From: Nemertoderma westbladi
Lineage: Eukaryota > Xenacoelomorpha > Nemertodermatida > Nemertodermatidae
Assembly: GCA_032718475.1 (NCBI GenBank)
Contig: JAUCBJ010001576.1
Coordinates: 1 to 64,000 of the forward strand
DNA: 64,000 bases
Reading direction: 5' to 3'
Below are positions 1 through 10,500 of this stretch, piece after piece; position 1 is the first letter of the stretch, and every line of letters starts with the position of its first letter. The position numbers and the translations under genes are program-made. The notes beneath the pieces are model-generated. The model did no database searches and was not told the DNA's origin. It saw only the letters and a program-made list of their open reading frames with translations.

Positions 1-241
1 TCCTAAATAGGACATGATCGATCTGGGACTTATGACCACTGTGTGGGTATTAGGGTAAGCAGTTTCCCAGGTTTCTTTTGAAACAGGATGCCACCCTTAA
101 ACACAAGGTGTAGGTCTACTTGAAATGCTGAGTAAAGTGCATCGAAGTTCCCAAAAAAGAATATTAAATAAAGCATGTTGATCAACCCCACCAACACTCA
201 GGAGACATTAGGAGATCTTGCAGGTTTTTTATTTCTGATTA
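1..241. other. Left flank, no gene seen
   Basis: AT-rich sequence without a convincing coding frame. It ends in the 5-bp target duplication (TACAT, 242-246) of the BEL/Pao insertion. Before that insertion it would have been contiguous with the sequence just upstream of the NAT8-like gene at 15883. Confidence 0.5.
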
Positions 242-246
242 TACAT

Positions 247-1418
247 TGTACGCGCTTTTGAAGACCTTTAGCAGTTTAACCTGCCAAAATTTATATGTCT
301 TTTGGTTTATAAATAGACTTTAGAAATTGACAAATATTTAATACCAATAAACACAACATTAGCAGAAGCCAGCCTAGTGCGCGTCCATTCACCCGCTGGA
401 TATACCCGGGAGACTGGATTCTGAGGGCTTAGATTATTATTGCAGTGTAAGCTTACTGTATTATTCGATTGATCGTTAATAAATAATTTCTGACTAATAT
501 TATTCACTTTCGGGAAATATTAACAGTTCCTTTAGGACGTGGCGCTCTATCTAGGTAAACAGAGATATGACTTATACTAATCACAACGGTAAGTCGGTAA
601 GGCTTATGATTCACGTATGAGGCGCATTCTTTAGGAAATGCTTAGTTGTCAGTCACAATCATGCACACTACCGGTAAAACACAATACTGCTCACTAATTT
701 GCCGACCGTCAATGAATTTTATCATGTATAAAGAGAACAGCAACTGACTCATGTAGTGCTTATCAAATAGCATTAAATTCACTACAAACCACAATCATAT
801 AAGTCGCAATCGCTATATGTAACCTGTCTCTCTAACCTGTAGTGTATCAAGAAAATTGGGAAATTTGGGTTCTTTATAAATGTTCTCCAAATAATATTCA
901 ACCAACTGATACAAAATATGACAACAGTAAAAAGCATTAAGACGGTAGGTTAAGATATGATATGACAAGTTATGAACTGATAACAGTTATACGCTCTATA
1001 ATCTTAAGCCTACTAATGTTTCTTCTAAAGTCTGAAACGAATGGACTCTAGAGCCGGTGTTCCTGGCCTAGATAGAAACAACACAACAGTATCAAGAAAA
1101 ACAGTAAGACTGAACACTCCTAGCACGATCGGCCAAATATCTCCACATCGACAGAAAAAATCGCTCTGATTGGCTGTTAAGCTAAACAAAGAACCATGTG
1201 TCCAATGGCCGTTTCCATGTCAGCAACCAGCTGTTAGATGTCGTAATCTGAATCATCAAGGCTAAGCTGTGCCAGGGTATTTGACGCATTGCGGGTTTTT
1301 TGCCTTACCATGTCCGCCAAAGCACACATATAGAAGAATGACTTTTATGTCCGTTAAAACACCTATAACGGTACCTTGCGGGCGAGGGGGACTGAGTATA
1401 TCCGCAAAAGCTTTTACA
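247..1418 (-). repeat. 3' LTR of the BEL/Pao element
   Basis: 1172 bp, a direct repeat of 14651-15810. In element orientation it opens TGTAAAAGC and closes GCGCGTACA. It carries two 6-base insertions relative to its partner, near 730-745 and 980-990. A 66-aa open frame inside it (307-507, minus) occurs identically in both LTRs and has no recognisable domain, so it is not annotated as a gene. Confidence 0.95.
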
Positions 1419-1427
1419 CCGCTCCCA
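1419..1427 (-). promoter_or_regulatory. Candidate polypurine tract
   Basis: Immediately upstream of the 3' LTR in element orientation the minus strand reads TGGGAGCGG, a purine-rich run in the place where plus-strand DNA priming is expected. The run is short, so the assignment rests mainly on position. Confidence 0.4.
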
Positions 1428-1496
1428 GAAAATGGGATTCAAGTTTATAAATATACAAAAATCACAGTTTCTAATATATGTAAATACTCTAAACAG

Positions 1497-2943
1497 TTAG
1501 TCTTTTTTGCGCGGACGGCGTTTACGCAGTTTTTTAAAGGTGGCCAGAGTCCTTTTCTCTTTGGGGCGAGCCACTTTACAAGGAGGGCTATAACTCCTGG
1601 GTGAAGGGTGCAATATAATTGCATCAGAGGGTGTAGGATTATGGTCTGTGTATCCGCCAGTCGAAGTACCGGGTTGATTGACATCAACGTCGGGGGAGAG
1701 GGGTCTAACGGCCTTGAGAGCGCGTTTTAGGACAGCCGCTCTTACGGGTCCTTTACGAGTAGTCTGAACGTGAGCCGTGGGTGGACCATAGGCAGTCAGA
1801 AACCTCCTGGGTTTAATGGTTCTTTCCAACTCGCGTTCGCGGGCTCAGTATTCGTAAGGCCGTCGATATACTTCCTGTAACTCGGGGTGTGAGTTAACAA
1901 ATAAGTCTCCATAGTCTGGATCCTGACGGATATAATTGATTAAGTTATAGGAATGAAGGTCGCTAGGATTAACACTCCTGAGAAATTTGCGTACGAATTT
2001 GGTTGAAATACATTCTCCGACACGCTTTAGTAGTTCGTAACTCGATATGCGTGATTTCTGTTCGACCGAAGCGAATAGATAAGGATGGAACGCATAAACT
2101 CCTTCGTAAGCGCGTCCGGGATAATAGCGATGGCGCGAATCACAATGTAAATCAGCGTTCGCTTCCCAAGCTCTGATGTAACGTAGTGTGATCATTTCAT
2201 CTACGCTTTCCAAATCGTGATTAAAAGGGCAATCGAAACTGGCGTGTCCCTTTAGTTTACAATTGTGACATTGAGTCATAAATTGAGGGCAAACCGCAAA
2301 AATATGCAAGTTATTGAGTCTGCAATATGCGCAATAAATTTCCATAGTCGGTTGTTCTTGGAAATAGGAACAGCGGACGTTTGTGTCCATGGGCGTAACA
2401 TGGTCTCTCGATGCGCATAACCGACAACGTTGCCGAGAAACATAGTTGGCATGGCGATAATTGTACGCAGTGAGACACTGTGGACCTTGATACCATTCTA
2501 GGATGTAATCGTTGTCGCTGTTCCGGGCGCGATAGGCTGAATCTCCTCAGATTCTAGGCATATTGGTTCGTCTTCCCAGTCTGTTACGAATAGAATTTTC
2601 GTGATCTATTCTCGGTTTATCGTTACGACTCCGCTGGGTATGATATTTAAATAGAACCATTTCCCTTTCGGTGTCTACATCTTCCTATCATGTAATCGAT
2701 AGGATGGCCGGTAGTTAGGAAGTCCATATACGTACTATTACGATGCGTATAGCGAGCGGTGAATTTTCGATAGTCCAATTCACGCGTAAGTTGCTCTTGG
2801 GACATCGGCGGTTCGATATAACGACCATCGTCCTCCGTAATGGTTGGATCGGTTTCACCGCGTATCAAGCTATCCACAAATGCTTGTAAGGGTAGAGTAT
2901 ATCGCTCCCTGATACCAAGATCATCTTCTATCAACTCCGTCAT
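1497..2943 (-). pseudogene. Third ORF of the BEL/Pao element, interrupted; Cys/His clusters and basic tail
   Basis: This lies between pol and the 3' LTR, where env sits in elements that have one. It starts with ATG at 2943. The frame is lost near 2690 (one-base shift), then continues to 1497 in a second frame broken only by TGA codons at 2547-2549 and 1845-1847. The longest uninterrupted ATG frame is 2390-1845 (181 aa). The middle part has three Cys clusters: CRLC (2426-2415), CAYC (near 2330) and a perfect CX2CX4HX4C zinc knuckle (2270-2230). The last part (1844-1500) is Pro/Ser-rich and ends in a strongly basic tail. I see no signal peptide, transmembrane segment or fusion-peptide-like stretch, so it does not look like an envelope. 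A nucleic-acid-binding role is inferred. Function is unknown. Confidence 0.6.
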
Positions 2944-4563
2944 ATCTGCTATCTGAGTTTATTAATATCGAAATGAGTTTATGTTTAGGCGAGCGGACGT
3001 CGCTGCCTACCTCTCTTTGCCCCCGGACAGTGGGATTCTCAGCGCCGATGTACCGTCGTCGCGGTGTTTACGCCAACATGTAGCAACAGCACGACAACGA
3101 TAACCGGCACAAGTCACTCCACTGTCCGTCCCAAAGGCTTGAATCCACTTTAGGTTCTTTCTATAGGAGAGTTGGGCTACTTTCACAATGGCGACTAGCT
3201 ACTGTAAACATACTTTAGCAGTAACATTCACCTATAAACACACAAATTCCACACAACTGTCACCAATTGTACACATACAGGCCATTTGTCCGTTAGTCAG
3301 TGCCTTCCAGAATGTCACGTTATTACTGTGTATCTTTGGATACTAACAGAGTGCTATGTATTCTCTATGCTATGCAATGTGACAAGCTTTCTATTGTTCC
3401 TTTAACTTGCTTCTAATTCTAGCGTGGGTGTTGCTATGGTGACATTATGGAAAGCTAGCGGTAGAATTAGGGTAATACTCATGCATACAGATCTGGAATG
3501 CTATTTAATAGTAATTCTTTAATTGTCAATATCCTCTTTATACATGATTTTATTAATTTTATCCGCTATTGACTATATGTTGGAGATTCTCGCACTCTAA
3601 TACACTCAATAGGATGAATCTCCGCTCCCATGATCTATTAATTAATGGAATTTTGGGAATGTTATAAATTGCACAAAATGACAATTTATGAAATTCATTT
3701 AAAATATGAATTTAAATTTATTCCCGTGAATTTTATTATTTGATAGTACAATTGACACAATTTGATTCCAGAGCAGGTCTGGGGACATAGGATCCTTAAT
3801 TCTATGAAAATTGTCTTTTAAGAGTATCTGTAAGTGCTGCGATATCTTAATTGACTAGAAATTTTAAAGGATCTGAATTTTACAGATTTTAATAAATATT
3901 AAATTAATATTTAAGATGGGCACCGATTTATTCCAGAACTTGTCTGGGGACGTTAACCACTGATTCTAGAATTTGTCTTTCAAGTATATCGGTGGGTGCC
4001 GCGATATCTTAATCGACTAGAATTACAGATGGTCAAAAGGTTTAACAGATTTATTTGCGTTTTACGCTACTGTTATATGGACATCACGCTACTATATGTA
4101 TTATTTAATATAAGGTAGAAGAGCAATATCGCACGAAGCAATGTCAGTGTGAAGAGGCAAGTCATTTCCAAGGTCTACCCAGAGCTTGGTTTAGCCGAGA
4201 CACGAGGATCTGAACTTTGCATTCCTAATACTCTGCCTACCAATAATACTTAAATATAGTAGTGGCTTTATTGTACTTTAATAAGTACAGACATTTCATC
4301 TTACTGTAGTCACGTATTTATAATATGATACGGACAGTAAGGAAAGAGAAAAATTATTTCTCGCCGTCACACTAAATATATTATATATATGTAATTACGT
4401 AATAAACACTAATATATTGCACTAATCTACCAAATAATCTAAAATAACCTTCTACTAAATAAAATTGAATAAAAACGATTATAATAAAGTACATAATAAA
4501 GTTCGCATATAAAATATAATAAAATAGATAAAACAATATAGTCATACACCCACTCCAGACGTA
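2944..4563. other. Spacer between pol and third ORF, non-coding
   Basis: AT-rich DNA inside the BEL/Pao element without a usable reading frame. It holds an old, imperfect direct duplication of about 100 bp (3764-3863 and 3927-4025), listed separately. Confidence 0.6.
3764..4025. repeat. Imperfect direct duplication, ~100 bp units
   Basis: The units at 3764-3863 and 3927-4025 share the blocks ATTCCAGA, GTCTGGGGAC, TTGTCTTT, GTGC, GCGATATCTTAAT and GACTAGAA in the same order. They have diverged by substitution and small indels, much more than the two LTRs have, so the duplication predates this insertion. Confidence 0.65.
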
Positions 4564-7500
4564 TCACGTTGGGGAGTCCCTAGATGTTTGAGGAATTAGG
4601 GAGGTGGTCGTGGGAAGAGTGTCTTGCCTTCCATAGTTTCCGGAGAGTTCTCTGTCTCTTTCCAGTAAACATAAACGACCAACTGGGCGGTTGAGTTGTT
4701 GCGTCTCAAAGATTATGCCTGGCTTCTTGAAGTTACGCCGCATGACGACGAGTTCTACCGAGCGTACTAAACCATCATCCGAGATGTGAGTCTCGATGAT
4801 ACGACCTGTCTGCCACCGTTTACGTGGGAGGTCTGGATCTACAATAAGCACCATATCTCCGGTGCTGACGTTTCCTTGCTGCGCAAACCACTTAGTTCGA
4901 AGTTGTAGCATGGGCAGATAATGTTTCTCGAAATGGTCAGCGAAACGATGGGATAGCAACTGCATAAGTTGCCAAGTTCGACGGCAGTATTCGTCTCCGT
5001 CGGCAATCTCCAATCGTGGGAGCATGGCTACAGGTTTCTTCAGTAGGAAGTGCGCGGGTGTTAGCGCTTCCAGGGAATCGGGACTCGATGAGACTGGCAT
5101 AAGCGGTCTCTCGTTGAGATAGGCAGCTATTTCCTCCATTAATGTCCGCAAAAGTTCGTCGGTGAGATACGCGCGGCATGGCACTATAAAGTGAAATGCG
5201 GTCTTGACACTTCTAATTAATCTCTCCCAACTTCCTCCCCACCAAGGGGCGTCGGCGGCATTGAAGGTCCAGCTAGACGCTGTTATCCTTAGCTGATCGT
5301 CCACCTGTCTTTGGTTCCAGTCCTTTACGTAAGCCTGTATTTCGTTGTTGGCACCAATGAAGTTCGTTCCCTTATCCGATCTCATGGTATTACTCGTCCC
5401 GAAGCGAGCGATCTGTCGGCGTAAACTTAAGACGAAGCTGTTGGTAGATAGATCATTCACCATATCGAGATGGATGGCTCTACAAGTCATGCATACGAAG
5501 ATGACACACCATCTCTTGACTATAGTCCTAGCACGATATACTTCAATAGGGCCAAATAAATCTACACCAGTATTAGTAAAAGGTGGTTCAAAGAAGCTTA
5601 CTCGTTCCCTAGGTAATTCTGCCTCTCGCTGTGTTAAAGGCCTACTGAATGCTTTCCTACAGGGTATGCAGTTCCTAAGAACTTGGTTCAGAGCTCTACG
5701 GGGTTTATCAAAATAATAGCGAGTTCGAATTTCGCTAAGAACTCGTTCTCTACCAGCATGATAGAGTTTGCTGTGAACATCTACAATCATCTTGATTTGT
5801 ACTTCAAGATTTCTAATGAGTATGGGGAATTTAGTGTCAAAGGATAATGGCGCATTGGTGAGCCTTCCTCCAACACGTATTAACCCATCTATCATTGTGC
5901 TAGAGAAGCGATCCCGTAAGCGCATCTGCGGATTTCTCAACAACAGGAAATACTTATCGGAATCTTCATAGCATTGCAGGAGTCTCAGTATCTGCTTATT
6001 GGTTTCTTCATGCTCCTGGTAACTAATTTTCTCCTTGAGAAACCGGTCAGATGTCTTATATTTGGGTAAATTTTTAATAACATGAACTTGTGCAGATGTC
6101 AATGGAGCGGTATCACTAGTGGTCTTCGTCCTGGAGTAGTGATGATGAAAACATCGCCTTAAATATGTGACGGCTTTACAGAGCCGATTCCAGGAACTGT
6201 AGTGATGCATTGCTCTCTGCAGCAGGGGTGAGATTCCTTGCGAGACGTCTGGTATTCCAGATTTCCAATCTCTATCTCTAATTTCCACAACAGACTTATT
6301 TGTGGCGAGGGATTGTGGATCCGAAGCATCATTCCCGGAAGTATGTAATACAGATAGATCGATCGTTGGTTTAAATAACTTCGATTTACTCGCCCGGGTT
6401 TTAGGTTTGACTGTCTCCGCTCCCTTGGCTTGTCTAATCTCCGCCGTAGTAAGGTGAGGAGGCCATTCATCCTCTTCCTTGCTCAGGAAGTCGGGTCCAC
6501 CCAACCAATCTGGAGTATCTATCAGTTCCTGTGGAGTTGCTCCCCTGGAGGCGATATCGGCTGGATTAATCGTACCAGGGCAATGTCTCCATTGATCTAT
6601 CTTTGTGCGACTAAGAATAATAGCTACCCTGTTAGTAACAAAAACGCTGAACTGACAGACTTCATTGGTTAGATACTCCAACACGAGTAAAGCGTCGGTC
6701 CAATAAACCGTTTTCTCCAGTGGATAGTCGATTTGTTCTGTTACGTTCCGGCCGATGGCTGTAGCGTATAAAGCCGCCTTTAACTCCGCTCGAGGAACCT
6801 TTAACTTGTTGTTAATCAATGCCTTAGAGGTAACCAAGGCGACTTTGATTCCATCCGGAGTTTCGACTCGCAGATATGCTACTATACCTATTCCCATGTC
6901 GCTGGCATCTCCAAACACATGGAGTTGATAGGAATACGTAGGAAGAACATGACCAAAATATGCACGGGAAATTATAAAGTTCTTGATGGCAGGTAGAGAA
7001 TCTTCCCATTTCATCCATTTCTTTAACAGTTCTCCCTTAAGCGGATCGTCCCATGAGTGGTTTTCAAGCCACATTTGTTGTACTAAACTCCGAGCAATCA
7101 ATATAACTGGGCTAATAAATCCCAATGGGTCGAAATAAGTGCTCAGGATACTTAAACAAATCCGTTTGGTCCGAACTGGATTATCTCGCTGTTTTAGCTG
7201 AAAAAACAGGATGTCTCTTTCAGTGTCCCACTTCAAGCCAAGCGTCTTGGTTTCTGGAAGATCGTCCTTTATTAAGTCTAGGTCTTTCGTTCCTCGGTCT
7301 TCTACCGGTATCGCTTCCAGAAACTCACGGGAGTTGCTAGTGAATTTCGTCAGTCGAAATCCACCTCTTTTCAAACACTCTACCGTTCCTTTCGCGACAT
7401 CAATGGCTTCTTCTACTGATGGAAGGGACCTTAAATTATCGTCCATGTATATATTACGCTTGATGTTGTCTATCACCTCTTTTGAGAAGGAGTCTCGGTT

Positions 7501-10500
7501 GTCATTCGCAGTGGTTCGCACCACGGAGCAGGCGTTGGAAGGACTAGATATGATCCCAAAAGCCTGGATGGTCATCCAGTACTCTATCGGTTTCTGATTG
7601 AGGTCTCCTTCAGGCCACCACAGAAATCTCAGGCTGTCTCTATCTCTATCCAGCGCCTTGACTTGTAAGAACATTCCTTCTATATCGGAGGCGAACGCGA
7701 TGGAATATTGTCTTAATCTTAAAAGTATTCCCAACAAAGATTGGAGTAAGTTGGGTCCTGGTAACAACTCGGAATTGAGGGATTGGCCCATATATAGAGT
7801 GGAGCCATCGAATACGACTCGTACTTCGTGGGGTTTACCGGGTTTGGGAACGTAATGATGTGTTAAGTAATACGTTCTCTCAGTTACTGGTGTTCCTTCC
7901 GGTACTCGCTCCGCGTATCCCTTAGTTATAAATTTCTTCAACTGAGTTTGGTACATTTCTTTAGCTGAAGCATTGGCCGTAAGGCGTCGATGTAATTGAG
8001 CGATTCTTTTCTCTGCCAAGGGTCTGTTATTTATAAATCTAGGTTCTCGTTTTCTAAATGGTAGGCCGATTTCATATCTACCTTGGTCCTTTAAAAAACG
8101 TGTAGTTGTTTCCTGGATTTGCTTGGCTCTTTCTTCTTCTATCGATAGGGCCTTATCGTATGAATTGGGCTCTACCAGTTCTTGAGTAAAGAATCGTACG
8201 GCGAGTTTGTCCCGAGTTCTAGCGTTGTAGCGCTCTATCTCATCATTTAGTTCGTCATTGTAATCAATGGGTCCCGATGGGTGAATCAGTTGACATAGGT
8301 TCACCTGGTTTTTCCAAGTTTTGTTTTCTGTAAGTAGGTCGATTGTGTTCTCTTCGTCGAAGAGTTGGTAGATGTCGTCATTATCTGAGGAGTATGGTGT
8401 TCCTTCAGTTAGTTCGTCCACCTCACTGCTCTCCACTTCCCTATCGTTTACTTGGTATATTCGTTCTTGTGGCATTCTCTCTTCGAGAGTTCTGCGGGAA
8501 GGGCCAGTAAAGTACCAACCTACTCTAGTTCTTACCGCATAGGTTTGCAGTGGCTGCGGTTGAGCAGGCCGTTTCTCCAATGTCTCGAGCGCCTCATGCG
8601 CGTTTTGGCCGATGAGTATTTGCACTCCAGGATAATCTGTCTGGAATCGAGGTATCTTAAGATGTTGGATGCTCTCATCCTCGTCCCAATTATAAAGGTC
8701 TGCTTGAGTAGTAGCGAAGTTCTTTATAGCCACCATTTTTACCGACCTTATACCTTGTGCTCCTAATTTATCCTGGGGGGTGGACAACACACCTACATAG
8801 TAATCTGCCGTTAGGGTAGATTTCCAAACCTGCATAATTCCTGACATATTCAATTTAGTCCGGAATTTGGGTTGTCCAGCAAAGATATCTTCGGCTAGTT
8901 CTTGATCGATGAATGTTCCTGTGCTGCCGGAGTCAAGGAGGGCGTTCACTATGTAACTTTTGTTAGGACCGTGAACTCTTACCTGCACTACAGGAAATTC
9001 TCTGATTCCTACATTGGAAGTTGGAGCTTTCCAAGATGGTTGTCTGTCAAAGGTAGTTGGGGGGAACTCATTTTCGGTGTCCTTTTCATAAGTAAGTGCT
9101 CGATACACTGCGGTATTGATTAGATAACAGGATTCGTTGGCGTCGGAGAATTCGTCAGTATAGAATCCTTCCATCTCAGATTCTTGATCAGTGTCGTTTA
9201 CATCACTGAATTGGACATGTAGTTCGGGCTCACTTACCTTACTCGGGTTGTTTCGTTCGAACTCACTGTGTAACAAGATGTGATGTTTCGCGTCACACTT
9301 TGCACACTTTACGTCGGAGTAACAGGTTCGCCGTTGGTGTCCTGGTCTGAGGCAATTATAGCATAACCGCTTATCCCACACGACTGCACTTCTGTCTACA
9401 AGGGATTTCTTTAGAAATTCAGCACACGCACTCAAACGGTGGGTCCCGTCGCACAGCGCACAGTTAGGTTTTATGTTACTCACTTTACCTTGGGTAACCT
9501 GATGCACTCTCGTTCTTTCTTCGGGTTTTCTTCCGTGCATTCTGTTAGGAGACTGAGGAGGGGACTTGGCAACCTGTTCTCTCCTATCGTTGGTTCGAGC
9601 CTTGTATTTACTTACGTCTTTTGAGGTTTTGCCAACGTAGTAAGATCGATCAGTGTCTTTCCCGCTGTCCTCTTCTTGAGAAGCTTGGCTTTCGCCGTCG
9701 TCAGTGTAACACACCGGTGTGACTCTTCTCCTAGAAACGGGTTTCTCACTTACCTTATTTTCCGATGTTTTTTCTCTGGACTGCTTGATGAGTTGTAGTT
9801 TTACTTCACCATCTAAGAAGGACATGAGATCAGCCATGGTAGGGCTTCGTCGTTGCTGCTCATTCATATACAACACTTTCTTGTCCCAGCGTGTACATAC
9901 TCCACCCTTTGGTAAAGTAGAGACTACTGCTCCAATAACCATGGAACTCTGATATTCATGAGACTTACCTAACCAGTCCAATTGTCTACAGATCTCCTGA
10001 ATCTCATCAGAAAACTCTATAATCCCGCTACTAAGGAAGTTTCGGGGGGCTACTAATTTTGCATACAAATACTTAGCTATGTTATCCTTGTTACCATACC
10101 TGATGTTTAATGTATCCCAAACTTGTCTTAATCCTTCTGGATGTCCAATAAACTTTAACGCCATTAACTTGGGAGGTCCTTCCAAGCACTTGATGAGGAA
10201 CCTAAGTTTCTCTCCGTTAGATAGTACAGAGTTCTGTATGCTGTCTTTGTAATATTCATTGAAAGGTAACCATTTCATCTCATCTCCATTGAATTTGACG
10301 ATCTCTCCCACTTTGACCGCTTGGCGGGCTTCTGTTCTAGCCCTCTGACGCGTAAAGCTTTCTTGGGCCATCGTGTTATTTAATATCGAATTATCGGCAT
10401 ATAAATTTCTCGGATCATTATCAGGTCTATAGGGAATATCATTAACAACAGGTTTATAATCACCCTTAATAGGGTTTGCTATAGGAGTTTCTACTTCACT

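Noticed and set aside
307-507. 66-codon frame in both LTRs (also 14711-14911)
   Set aside because: Identical only because the LTRs are copies of each other. No domain, and no position-specific support for a coding role.
1497-2943. Envelope (env) gene in the post-pol position
   Set aside because: No signal peptide, transmembrane helix or fusion-type segment could be seen; Cys clusters of zinc-knuckle type point to nucleic-acid binding instead.
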